Source: Promethearchaeota archaeon (lineage in GTDB: Archaea; Asgardarchaeota; Lokiarchaeia; Sigyniarchaeales; SOKP01). From it: a DNA stretch of 64,000 bases. Made by a program: the position numbers and the translations under genes. The notes below the pieces were generated by a model. It was not told where the DNA came from, did not search any database, and worked only from the letters and a program-made list of their open reading frames with translations. Location of the stretch: contig JAHLWP010000014.1 of NCBI GenBank assembly GCA_019057865.1, positions 23,462 through 87,461 of the forward strand. Direction: 5' to 3'. Within the stretch, counting starts at the first letter, position 1, and each line of letters opens with the position of its first letter. Shown in pieces: positions 19,029 through 28,936 of this stretch.

Positions 19029-21440
19029 TTATTGAGCAAAAGATATTAAATCTTTTTGAGTGGATTTCTTGTTATAATCAGATGTCAATAGTTCTTCAAG
19101 CTCGGGGAACTCGAATGGGAAGATGTTCTCGAAAGCTCTTTTTAACAATTCAACATATTTTTTTCGATCATATTCGTGCCTTGTATCAGCATATAGATCT
19201 GAGAGGATGACTTTTTTTTCAGGAAAGTTAGGATCTGCATCGGCGTTAAGAATAATATATCTCACGTTTTTTCCAGCAGATGCTACAAAGCCAGATCGTT
19301 CTAATTGTCTTGCGGCAACTGCTTGGTAGGAATTTACCTTATATTGGGAAGGTTTCCGAGATATTTTTTGCCGTATTGTAAGCTCATCTCTAGATACCCG
19401 ACCTGAATATACTCTGTCTACATATTCATAGAGCTTTTTCTTTGCTTTTGGGATTCTTTCCATGAACTCCTCAACAGTCTCAGCACCTTGAAATACATCA
19501 ATAAATGCATATTGAGCATCCTTTACGATTTTTGGAATATCTCTACGTCTAACCTCAATACCTCTCACCTTTACTTCACCATCACTTTTTATCCCCCAAT
19601 AATGGCTAAGCGCGGGAACATCTCGCTCTGCTCGAGAAGGAAGAAAGACAATGTTATTAAATCTCCCATCCCAACTCATAGGAATTCCTATCTTTTCTGT
19701 TATTTCTTCAGCAATCTTTTGAGTAAGTTTATCGAATTCCTCCGGTGATCTTCCTTTCGTATCTTGAAGCCACATTGAATCAACAATTCCATGAACGACT
19801 TTGCAACCATGTTCTTTGGCAATCTCGGCAGAGCGCATAAGGAATTCTCGAGCAAAGGCGCAGACCGCTTGATGGGCTTCAATTTTACCAAAACGAGCAT
19901 TCTTGAAGCCTAAGTATCCAAAACTTACTACAAGCACCCATTTTAGTGCGATATCTGTAAATTTATATCGAAGGTCATCATGTGTTTTATTGTATTCTTT
20001 GTATTCCAACCTTTTTCTTAACGGTAAGCTAATCGACTTTGAAATAATTCCTTCTCTCTTGGAACAGATGTGAAAGTTCAATCCTGGCACTTTTATACCT
20101 GTACCATCGTCTTTACAACATTTGCAATTTAGGGTCTCTGAAGAAATATTGAAATTTGCCATTAAAGAGGGATACATAGAGGAGAAATCTAATTCTACCA
20201 CTTGATCAAAAATTCCAATAAGAGGCTCAAAAATGTGTCCACCTCTGTCGCTCACGATAAGTTCCATACCTGTCTTAAAATCTTCAGGACTCTTTTTGAA
20301 GGGAGGAATTAAATGATCAAGCTTATACGCATTGTAAAATTGTATTGACTGAAGTGCCCCCCCAATTGTCACTCGACACAATCTTTGAAGTGGCACCCGT
20401 GAAACGCGAGCAACTTCAATCACTCCAGGGATGTTTCCCTCACTAAAATGTAAACTACCGTATGCAGTTGTATCTAAGTGAAATCGACCAGTAAAATACA
20501 CTTGAGTTTTTGACCGGCGCATTATTATTCCGTAAGACATATAGTGGTCTGATCCACCGGAAAGTTCGAAAATGCAATTTTTTAATGGCGTTTTTGTGCG
20601 GGAAAAGTAAAGATGTCTTGATACACGATTGATGGATGCTCGTGCTGCTAAATAGGGAAATACAAATTCGTCTCCTCCGTGAGTAAGAATAATGTCTGGA
20701 TCCAACCTCTCGATTACTTTGCTAATTATTTTTAACTTATCTGCTTCATCCGCTCTATTAATGAGAAATTTTCTTTTTTTCTGCCCATCTGCCCTTGGGA
20801 TGTTACTGTTTTCATCCTTTTCGACAATGCTGATTTCTGCATATTCAAGAGGGTCATTATAATAAGGTCTTAACCCTTTTTGTTGGACTTTAATATCTAA
20901 CCATACAGCCTTTAGAGGGGGTAAATCGTAAAATAGCTCCTCGTTATCATCTTTTAACACTAATGCCACTAACTTTATCGTATTCCTGTTGCTGTTTTTG
21001 TCCTTTACAACTTTTGTCCTGAAATTACAAAGAGACATTGGAAATAAATCGTTCACGTAAAAATACATCTGTGAGATTGGAAGATCCGTATTATATAATA
21101 TAAAAAGACCTATTTCGTTAATTTCTTGAATTGTTTTTTTGAATACCGAGGGTTTAGCAACTGAAACTCCTAAGATTTTTCTCTTCTTATGATCTTCCAG
21201 CCTGACATATTTTTCACACACTCTCACACTTTTTACATTTGGGTGGCCCTCTAGGATTTTTTTAAATCTTTTTAAGTCAGAGCCTGTTTTTTTCCTTGGG
21301 ACCGCGAAAAACTCAGGATGAAACTCATCAAGTATTTCTAGAATTTTTTGCTCATTCACGGTTTTAACCCAAAGAATAACTCCCTCTCCATATGTAGAAA
21401 CATCTAAAAGCCATCCATCAAATTGATCTTGCTGATCCAA
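19029..21440 (-). CDS. polB: Family B DNA polymerase, divergent (motif A DFSSMYPSLM; motif C HGIVDS)
   Basis: VVELDFSSMYPSLMANFN, KWVLVVSFGYLGFKNARFG, ARQLERSGF C-terminal region. Confidence 0.9.
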   Translation of the reverse strand: MDQQDQFDGWLLDVSTYGEGVILWVKTVNEQKILEILDEFHPEFFAVPRKKTGSDLKRFKKILEGHPNVKSVRVCEKYVRLEDHKKRKILGVSVAKPSVFKKTIQEINEIGLFILYNTDLPISQMYFYVNDLFPMSLCNFRTKVVKDKNSNRNTIKLVALVLKDDNEELFYDLPPLKAVWLDIKVQQKGLRPYYNDPLEYAEISIVEKDENSNIPRADGQKKRKFLINRADEADKLKIISKVIERLDPDIILTHGGDEFVFPYLAARASINRVSRHLYFSRTKTPLKNCIFELSGGSDHYMSYGIIMRRSKTQVYFTGRFHLDTTAYGSLHFSEGNIPGVIEVARVSRVPLQRLCRVTIGGALQSIQFYNAYKLDHLIPPFKKSPEDFKTGMELIVSDRGGHIFEPLIGIFDQVVELDFSSMYPSLMANFNISSETLNCKCCKDDGTGIKVPGLNFHICSKREGIISKSISLPLRKRLEYKEYNKTHDDLRYKFTDIALKWVLVVSFGYLGFKNARFGKIEAHQAVCAFAREFLMRSAEIAKEHGCKVVHGIVDSMWLQDTKGRSPEEFDKLTQKIAEEITEKIGIPMSWDGRFNNIVFLPSRAERDVPALSHYWGIKSDGEVKVRGIEVRRRDIPKIVKDAQYAFIDVFQGAETVEEFMERIPKAKKKLYEYVDRVYSGRVSRDELTIRQKISRKPSQYKVNSYQAVAARQLERSGFVASAGKNVRYIILNADADPNFPEKKVILSDLYADTRHEYDRKKYVELLKRAFENIFPFEFPELEELLTSDYNKKSTQKDLISFAQ

Positions 21441-21456
21441 TTTTATCCTTTTCCTT

Positions 21457-21714
21457 TCACTTTTTTTCTAATTCCTGTACTCTTTTTTCTAAGCTTTCAA
21501 TCCTTTTCTCTTGTTCAATCGCAAAAGAAATGAAAAGTATTTCGGAAAGCATCGGACGAGCACTTAGACTACCAGCATCGGCATGTATTCGTGCAAAATT
21601 CATTAATTTGTCAAATATTTTCTGATCTTCTGGTCTAAGTGCTCTTTTAAAGTCTTTCCAGCTTTCAATCTCATGCTCTAATGCAGGTCTAAAAGAGGGG
21701 ACTGTTCTACCCAT
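21457..21714 (-). CDS. Small conserved-looking protein with C-terminal coiled coil, upstream of and likely cotranscribed with polB
   Basis: 85-aa ORF, 16-nt gap to polB on same strand. Confidence 0.6.
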   Translation of the reverse strand: MGRTVPSFRPALEHEIESWKDFKRALRPEDQKIFDKLMNFARIHADAGSLSARPMLSEILFISFAIEQEKRIESLEKRVQELEKK

Positions 21715-21878
21715 AATAAAACAACCATGAGAAGAAATTCTTTGTAAAATTTAAAAAAAAGTACATTGAAGATTTATCGATTTCTATATATCGTTGACTC
21801 AATTTTTAAACCATTAGATAACACTAATTCTTTTAAATTTAGCTAAATTTTTTTATTTCCCTTAATTAAATAATTATT

Positions 21879-24467
21879 ATGTTTATTTATTTGGAGAATT
21901 TAATTGAATCCGAAGATAACACGAAAGAAATATTTCTAATTCCTTACCCTCGCTATCTTAAATTAAAAAATTTTCAAAAAATAAAGGTTACTGAACATAC
22001 TAAATTATTTACAGACCTAAAAGAAGATTTTTTATTAATTATAGAACAATTTCAAGAGAAATTGAAATTTCTTGGGTTAAAAAACAAGTTAGAAATTCAA
22101 AAAGTAAGGGATTTTAGTAAATTTCCAAATATAGAGTTAGTTATTAAAAAATTCAGAAGCAGTTTTCCAGAAGAACTTTATAATAAAATAGTAAATGAAA
22201 AAATTTATATTCAACAAGGATATTTTTTAGTTTCAGAAGGATCTGAACTTTATTTAGAAGCTTCTACACCTCAAGGGATGTTTTATGGGATTCAAACCTT
22301 AATTCAATTGTTGAATTCAAGTCAAGACAAATTATCATTAAATGAATTAAGAATAATAGATTTTCCCGCTTTAAAAATCAGAGGAGTATCAGATGATATC
22401 TCAAGAGGACAAGCACCTACTATTAAAAATTTGAAGAAATTTGTCGAAGAATTAAGCCATTATAAAGTAAATCAATATTATTTAGTCTATATGCAAGATA
22501 TGTTTAAATTTACAAACCATCCTGAAATCGGAAAAGAACGGGGGGCATATTCAAAAGAAGATATAATAAAATTACAAAATTTTGCAAAGGAACATTTTAT
22601 AGAAATAATTCCAATTTTCCAAACCATAGGTCATTGGGAAAATATTTTACATCATCCTGATTATTGGAAATATGGAGAGTTTCCTGGTTCGAATAGTTTA
22701 AACATCGTAAATGAAGAAATTTATGATCTTTTAGATGAAATGATTGGTGAATTAAGTGAAGCTTTTAAATCAGAGTATTTTCATATTGGAGCAGATGAGA
22801 GCTGGGATGTTGGGAAAGTAGCTTCAAAAAGCTTTATTGAAAATGTTGGTATTGGAAAAGCTTATCTTAATCATTACAAGAGAGTATACGATATTGTCAA
22901 AAAACATGGTTATAAAAAAGTAATCATATATCATGATATCCTCTATAAGTATAAGGAAGTTCTTGAGGGATTACCAAATGATATGATAATAATGTATTGG
23001 AAATATAATACAAAACAAAAATATCCAATATTAAATAAAATAAAAGAATATGGTTTTCCAATTATAGTTAGTCCATCAATAATGGATTTTAATCGAATTT
23101 TTCCATCGATAGATAAATATGAAAAAAACATTGTAAATTTAATTAAATTTGGTTATGATAGACAAATAATTGGAGAAGTGACTTCAAGTTGGGGAGATTA
23201 TAGAAATAAAGAAATTAGAGAGAATCGATTTTATGGTTTTATTTTTTCTGCCATGGTCGGTTGGAATCCCACAAAAGAAATAAAGATTATAAACTTCTGG
23301 AAAGGTCTTTTTATACATTTTTTTGGAATTATAGATTCTAAATTATTAACTATATTTGGCAAAATTCGGGCAATTCTAGACCGAAAATTATTACATACAA
23401 GTCCTTTATCATATTATAACCATTTTTTTTCGCATCCATATGCTAAGAACAATTCAAAGTATAGAAAAAATATAAAAATTTCTGGATTTGATAATATAAT
23501 TTCTGATATGAATGCTATAATTAAATTATGTGAAGAGTTAGAAGTAGATGTACCTAAAAATGAAGTTAACATCAAAAATCTAGCATTTGTGGCAAAACAT
23601 ATTAGATTTTATTGTAAGAAGCGACTAAACTCAAGATCTTTAGTTCAATTTTCTCCAATTACAAAAAATTATAAGAACCAAAAAATCAAGGAGATTGAAA
23701 ATTTAAAAGATAAACTAATTCTGTTACTAGATGAGTATGAGCACTTATGGCTGAAAAGTGCGAGGATAGAAGGTTTTCAAGCAATTAAAACACGATATTT
23801 ATGGTTAATAAAAATTTATGATGATAAGATCGAACAATTGAAAAATGATGTTAATTGGGAAGATCCTAATATCCCAAGTGAGTTAATTTATTTAGATAAT
23901 AAAGAATTGCATAGAGAGCATACCACGTTTTATCAGAAAATTATAAATATTGATAATAAAGTAGAGCAAGCACATTTGCAGGTCAGTGCTGGTACTTTTG
24001 CTAAACTTTTTATAAATAACTCATATATTGGCCATATAATCACTCGACATTCGCTTAATTATGTAATTTTAGAAAATAATATTCAAATTTTCGATATAAA
24101 AGAATATTTAAAACAAGGTGAAAATAAAATTACAATTGAAAATACCGATTTCATTGGTGGTGTAGGTCCTATAAATGTATATGGTGAAATTGAACTAGCT
24201 AATAAGGAGGCTATTCAAATAAATACAGATAAAACGTGGTTAGCTACAAGAGAAATCAATAAACAATGGAGTAATGTGAATAGTTTTGGCAAACCTCCTA
24301 AAGCTACAGGAGGTTTATATTATCCAAATTTTACTGAAAATTTGCACTCAAAAGAAACTGACTCAATGGCATTTTTAAATACAATCGCTAGTAGAAAGTC
24401 TAAAAAATTCTTTTGGATACTAAAATTAGTCTTTAAACTCTTTTATCGTTATGATATTTTAGAATAA
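21879..24467 (+). CDS. Glycoside hydrolase family 20 (beta-N-acetylhexosaminidase-like) with C-terminal beta-rich domain
   Basis: [42 protein letters not shown] (D-E catalytic pair). Confidence 0.88.
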   Translation: MFIYLENLIESEDNTKEIFLIPYPRYLKLKNFQKIKVTEHTKLFTDLKEDFLLIIEQFQEKLKFLGLKNKLEIQKVRDFSKFPNIELVIKKFRSSFPEELYNKIVNEKIYIQQGYFLVSEGSELYLEASTPQGMFYGIQTLIQLLNSSQDKLSLNELRIIDFPALKIRGVSDDISRGQAPTIKNLKKFVEELSHYKVNQYYLVYMQDMFKFTNHPEIGKERGAYSKEDIIKLQNFAKEHFIEIIPIFQTIGHWENILHHPDYWKYGEFPGSNSLNIVNEEIYDLLDEMIGELSEAFKSEYFHIGADESWDVGKVASKSFIENVGIGKAYLNHYKRVYDIVKKHGYKKVIIYHDILYKYKEVLEGLPNDMIIMYWKYNTKQKYPILNKIKEYGFPIIVSPSIMDFNRIFPSIDKYEKNIVNLIKFGYDRQIIGEVTSSWGDYRNKEIRENRFYGFIFSAMVGWNPTKEIKIINFWKGLFIHFFGIIDSKLLTIFGKIRAILDRKLLHTSPLSYYNHFFSHPYAKNNSKYRKNIKISGFDNIISDMNAIIKLCEELEVDVPKNEVNIKNLAFVAKHIRFYCKKRLNSRSLVQFSPITKNYKNQKIKEIENLKDKLILLLDEYEHLWLKSARIEGFQAIKTRYLWLIKIYDDKIEQLKNDVNWEDPNIPSELIYLDNKELHREHTTFYQKIINIDNKVEQAHLQVSAGTFAKLFINNSYIGHIITRHSLNYVILENNIQIFDIKEYLKQGENKITIENTDFIGGVGPINVYGEIELANKEAIQINTDKTWLATREINKQWSNVNSFGKPPKATGGLYYPNFTENLHSKETDSMAFLNTIASRKSKKFFWILKLVFKLFYRYDILE

Positions 24468-24525
24468 GATTTAGTTAAATTAATTATGAAATTAAAGAGA
24501 AAAAATTTGAAATTAGGTATAGTTT

Positions 24526-24942
24526 ATGACTGAAGAATTAAAAAAATGGCACGCTCCTTGTGGAATCTATTGTAAAAGATGTCCTGGTATAAAAGCGTTT
24601 AACTGTAAAGGATGCCGAGAGCAAAAGGGTCAAATACTTAAGTTCCCGGTATGTAAAACATATGAATGCGTTACTAGTAAGGGATATGAATTCTGTTATG
24701 AGTGTGAGGATTTCCCCTGTGAGATGCTCCAGCCAATTGTTAATTTTGAAATTTTTGCTCCTCATAACTCTAAAGTGTATAATTCAGTTATGATACAAAA
24801 AATTGGATTAGAAGAATGGAATAAAATATGTGAAGAAAAATCTACTCTTTATTACCAAGGAAAAAAAATACAATATGGCGGCGATCCCCTTACTCTTGAA
24901 AAAAAAGACAGTAATATGTATAAAAAAAAGAAAAAAGACTAA
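24526..24942 (+). CDS. DUF3795-like cysteine-rich protein
   Basis: CGIYCKRCPGIKAFNCKGCREQKG...CKTYECVTSKGYEFCYECEDFPCEML. Confidence 0.8.
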   Translation: MTEELKKWHAPCGIYCKRCPGIKAFNCKGCREQKGQILKFPVCKTYECVTSKGYEFCYECEDFPCEMLQPIVNFEIFAPHNSKVYNSVMIQKIGLEEWNKICEEKSTLYYQGKKIQYGGDPLTLEKKDSNMYKKKKKD

Positions 24943-25760
24943 AACCACACATCTAAAGTCATATTTCTTAAAGGAACTTTCTTCTTTGGTTCACGAGGCT
25001 TCCATCTTAATAACCGATTTTCTGGCAAGTATGGATGCTGAACGAGGGTGTATTCTACAAATCGCTCATCATCTCTTATCAGTACTAGCACCTTCCCAAA
25101 ATGAGAAAGTATCTTTCCCCCTTTAGGCCTGAAAAGGGAGTATTCACTTAAAGGTGTAGTTATAATAATTAAGGGATTTGTTTTTGAGAGCATTCTTTTA
25201 ATTCCGTCTATTGTCCTTAGTAAGTCTTCGAAAGTTTGTTTTTCATAATTTGGCCATAATTTAGTTATCCCCGAGATTAACACAACTTTAATATTTTCAA
25301 GTTTATCAAGTCGATTCTCTAAGATCTCAACCAGTTGATCCCAAGTAAAAGCGCGTGAAATCAGTATGTTTTCTAAAACTTTCCTAGGTGATAAATTTTG
25401 TGAAACGGCAAACTTACTTATATTATAAGGATTAAATCGATTGTTGACATCAACATAAGCAACTTTAATATCATCTCCAAGCCCTCCATTGTTAAATGAT
25501 TTTTGAGCAATAACAGAGGTTGTTAACAAAATGTTAGATGTAATTTTCTTATCTCCATAGAGTAGATAAATTAAATCTCGGTGAAAACCCCCAGAAAGTA
25601 ATTCATCTAACGTCTTATCTCCACTTGAAACGAGTGGAAAACGAGTATTCTTTTTGTATACCTTGAATCCTGAATTAAACGTCATCATATTAAGTAACAT
25701 TTCTTCAAAATAAAACACGAATACACCGACAATTTTTTGAAAAGTGCCCATTTTATTCAT
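24939..25760 (-). CDS. RadA/RadB-like RecA-fold protein with degenerate Walker A
   Basis: GDKTLDELLSGGFHRDLIYLLYGDKKITSNILLTTSV; ISRAFTWDQLVEILE; VVLISGITKLW. Confidence 0.7.
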   Translation of the reverse strand: MNKMGTFQKIVGVFVFYFEEMLLNMMTFNSGFKVYKKNTRFPLVSSGDKTLDELLSGGFHRDLIYLLYGDKKITSNILLTTSVIAQKSFNNGGLGDDIKVAYVDVNNRFNPYNISKFAVSQNLSPRKVLENILISRAFTWDQLVEILENRLDKLENIKVVLISGITKLWPNYEKQTFEDLLRTIDGIKRMLSKTNPLIIITTPLSEYSLFRPKGGKILSHFGKVLVLIRDDERFVEYTLVQHPYLPENRLLRWKPREPKKKVPLRNMTLDVWF

Positions 25761-25937
25761 AGTTAAGTAATAATGTTTCCTTTCTCAAGAAAAAATGTTC
25801 TTTTAAGAGTAAAACTCTTTCATGGAGACAGGGAGAGGAGAGTAAAAGTAAAAGTAAACAAATCCAAACTTGAATAGTTTTGAATTGCCGACAAAAATAG
25901 AGAGAAAATAATCAAGATCAATATGTTCATTTATGAT

Positions 25938-26735
25938 TTATTTGTTCTTAACAAGATCTACAACCTTGGGGAGAACTTCGCCTATTTTTTCATGAATTAC
26001 AACTTCAGCTGATCCATCCATTTCTGTTTCTTGAATATTGATAATAGCTAATTTTGCTCCTTGTGAAAGAGCTTTATGAGGATAAAAAGCTGCGGGATAT
26101 ACAACAAGTGAACTCCCTAAAACAATCATTAAATCACAGTTCAAAATCATTAGATCTGCTGCAAATAATGTCTCAGATTCTAATGGTTCTCCAAAAAATA
26201 TTGCATTAGGTTTTAATAATCCATTACAAACCTCACATGAAGGAACTTTCCTTTCTTTGAGAAATTGATTTATCATTGTTGTAATTGGATAGACTTTCTT
26301 ACACCTCATACATTTGGCTTCATTTACAGTCCCATGTAATTCTATGATATTTTTAGTCTTCGCCTTATGATGTAGGCCGTCTATATTCTGGGTGAGAACT
26401 CCCTTTAATTTCCCTAATTTCTGTAATTTAGTTAAAGCCTTATGACCTCTGTTAGGTCTAGCCTTAAAAATCTGTAACCCCATTTCCAACATAAAGTCTA
26501 AATTCTTACCAGTGTCCGCGACATATGAATGAATAGAGGCAAATTCATTGGGATCTACTTTAGTCCATAATCCTGATTCAGGACTTCTAAAATCAGCAAT
26601 TCCACTCTCGGTACTCATACCTGCACCTGTTAATGCTACGATATCCTTTGAGTCTAAAATTAGTTGAACAAGAGTTTCAATTTTTTCCTCCAAACTCTTC
26701 ATACCAAAAATGCTCCAAAAAAGTAAATAAAACAA
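25938..26735 (-). CDS. cobB: Sir2-family NAD-dependent protein deacylase (true start probably the ATG at ~26702)
   Basis: ALTGAGMSTESGIADFRSPESGLW, LTQNIDGLHHKA, C..C..C..C zinc site, VVLGSSLVVYPA. Confidence 0.95.
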   Translation of the reverse strand: MFYLLFWSIFGMKSLEEKIETLVQLILDSKDIVALTGAGMSTESGIADFRSPESGLWTKVDPNEFASIHSYVADTGKNLDFMLEMGLQIFKARPNRGHKALTKLQKLGKLKGVLTQNIDGLHHKAKTKNIIELHGTVNEAKCMRCKKVYPITTMINQFLKERKVPSCEVCNGLLKPNAIFFGEPLESETLFAADLMILNCDLMIVLGSSLVVYPAAFYPHKALSQGAKLAIINIQETEMDGSAEVVIHEKIGEVLPKVVDLVKNK

Positions 26736-26871
26736 AAAAAATTAATAACTATTATTTTTATTTATTGAATATAATATAATAATATAATGAATATATCAGT
26801 TAATAAACCATAAATTAAGAACATTAAATCATTCAATGAAAATTAGCTCTTGATTAACCAAATAAACCCAA

Positions 26872-27435
26872 ATGGTGAATAAATTAACCCAAATAACCAA
26901 ATCATTTATATATAAGGTTTGCGTTTGTGGCGATGGAGGTGTAGGTAAAACCTCCCTTGTTTTGCGTTATTGCGAAAATTCATTTAAAGAAAATTACATA
27001 ATGACCATCGGATCTAACTTCTCGACGAAGACTGTAGAGCTAACTGAGTATCCGGAGTATCAAGTTAAGCTTCAACTATGGGATCTCGCAGGACAAAAGC
27101 ACTTTAGCTTTGTACGTCCAGCATTCTATCGCGGGACTAGTGGTCTTATATATACGTTCGATCTCACCCGACGGAGCTCTTTCTCTAACATTTTAGAATG
27201 GAAGAGTGAAGTAGAAAAGGTAATTGGTCAAGGTAAACCAAGTGTTTTAGTTGGAAATAAAATTGATTTAGCAAATCAAGGGAACAGAGAAGTTGGAGAA
27301 CAAGATGGAATAGCTTTACAATATGAATTAGGAGCAATAGACTATTTTGAGGCAAGTGCTAAAGATGACATTTTGGTTGAACCTGTTTTTAAAGATATCA
27401 CACTCGCAATTCTGAGGGCATCAAGCAAAATTTAA
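26872..27435 (+). CDS. Rab/Ras-like small GTPase
   Basis: GDGGVGKTSLV (G1), WDLAGQ (G3), VGNKIDLA (G4), EASAKD (G5). Confidence 0.96.
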   Translation: MVNKLTQITKSFIYKVCVCGDGGVGKTSLVLRYCENSFKENYIMTIGSNFSTKTVELTEYPEYQVKLQLWDLAGQKHFSFVRPAFYRGTSGLIYTFDLTRRSSFSNILEWKSEVEKVIGQGKPSVLVGNKIDLANQGNREVGEQDGIALQYELGAIDYFEASAKDDILVEPVFKDITLAILRASSKI

Positions 27436-27547
27436 AAATTTAATTTGTTATAAACATTAAATTCTTATTTATTAGTTAATTGTTAAATATTAAAAGTTTT
27501 AAATTTCAAAAATATCAAAATAATATAAGGAGATTGATGAGTTAATC

Positions 27548-28267
27548 ATGTTTGGCGGACAAGCGATGAAATATGACCGTGCTCTAACCGTATTTTCACC
27601 TGAGGGGAGATTATTTCAAGTAGAATATGCTCTAGAAGCTGTTAGAAGGGGAACCATAGCAGTTGCAGTAAAATCTGAAGAAGATGTATGCTTAGCGGCT
27701 CAAATTAAAATCCCTTCTGTATTAATGGATGCTGATTCTATTGATAAAATCTTTCAAGTTGATGAGCACATAGGTGTAGCAATCTCTGGATTACATGCTG
27801 ATTCACGTGCTTTAATTAATTATGCAAGGGTCCAAGCACAATCATTTAGATTAACGTATGATGAACCCGCTCGACTTAAAATGCTCGTAAAAACTATTGC
27901 AGATATGAAACAAATCTATACCCAATATGGAGGAATTAGACCTTTTGGATGTGCTCTTTTCTTTATTGGCATAGATGCTGCTGGAACTCAGATATTTACA
28001 ACATCTCCTAGCGGTATTTACCGTTCATTTAAAGCATATGCGCTTGGAAGTGGTGAAGCGCGTGCTCGAGAATACCTTACAGATAACTATAAGCCTGACA
28101 TGTCATTTGAGGAGATCATTGATTTATCATTAAAAGCTCTTAAAGAGTCAATTGATGAGGAAATGACGAAAGAAACTATTCGGCTTGCCTATGTTAGATC
28201 TAAAGATAAAAATTTTATAATGGCAGAGAAGTCAGAAATTGAGCAATATTTAAGCAAACTTCAATAA
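27548..28267 (+). CDS. psmA: 20S proteasome alpha subunit
   Basis: YDRALTVFSPEGRLFQVEYALEAVRRGTIAVAVK. Confidence 0.97.
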   Translation: MFGGQAMKYDRALTVFSPEGRLFQVEYALEAVRRGTIAVAVKSEEDVCLAAQIKIPSVLMDADSIDKIFQVDEHIGVAISGLHADSRALINYARVQAQSFRLTYDEPARLKMLVKTIADMKQIYTQYGGIRPFGCALFFIGIDAAGTQIFTTSPSGIYRSFKAYALGSGEARAREYLTDNYKPDMSFEEIIDLSLKALKESIDEEMTKETIRLAYVRSKDKNFIMAEKSEIEQYLSKLQ

Positions 28268-28417
28268 GATTTAAATTATAATACTTTTACTAATTATTTG
28301 CTTATTTCTTTTAATATAAAAGATCTTATAAAGTATATTTTTTAATAATAAATTAAAGATAATTGAACAATTTAAAGAGTTTTACTTATTAGAAATTAAG
28401 TGTAATGTGTAAAATAT

Positions 28418-28813
28418 ATGGGGAAAAAAAAGAAAATCCGGGAGCAATTTGATGAAATATTTAGATCTGGAAATGAAAAAGCAATAAAAAAAATATTAGA
28501 AAAAAATCCTTGGTTACTTAATGAAGTTTCACAAAACTTTGATGCTGGAATGTCGGAGCAAAACCAAGCCATTGCTGCTTTAGGTGTAATGGAAGATGAA
28601 TTAGGAGGAGCAGTTCCAATTGATGAAATAGTATTTAGTTTAAGAGTTGATTTTAACATTCGAAAACCAGAGGTAGATGTATTAGAAATTTTAAAAAACA
28701 TTGAAACTCTAAATCTTGTAAAACGTGAATCCAATGGTTGGAGTTTAACATTAGAAGGAGGAAAAATTTGTGATGATTATCTTAATAAAAGTCTTGGAGA
28801 TATTGAATTATAA
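28418..28813 (+). CDS. Small protein with winged-helix-like C-terminus
   Basis: 131-aa ORF; VDVLEILKNIETLNLVKRESNGWSLTLEGGKICDDYL resembles wHTH. Confidence 0.6.
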   Translation: MGKKKKIREQFDEIFRSGNEKAIKKILEKNPWLLNEVSQNFDAGMSEQNQAIAALGVMEDELGGAVPIDEIVFSLRVDFNIRKPEVDVLEILKNIETLNLVKRESNGWSLTLEGGKICDDYLNKSLGDIEL

Positions 28814-28936
28814 TTACTTAAATTTTTATGTTTAATATATGATTTTTAAAATATAACTATATTATTATATTTAATTAAAAGAAGATTTTAAGATAGCAGT
28901 TTCATTTTTAATCCTTTTTAAAAATAGTTGATTTTT

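Noticed and set aside
24830-25126. 98-aa plus-strand ORF
   Set aside because: Overlaps DUF3795 gene end and is antisense to the RadA-like gene; low-complexity K-rich start.
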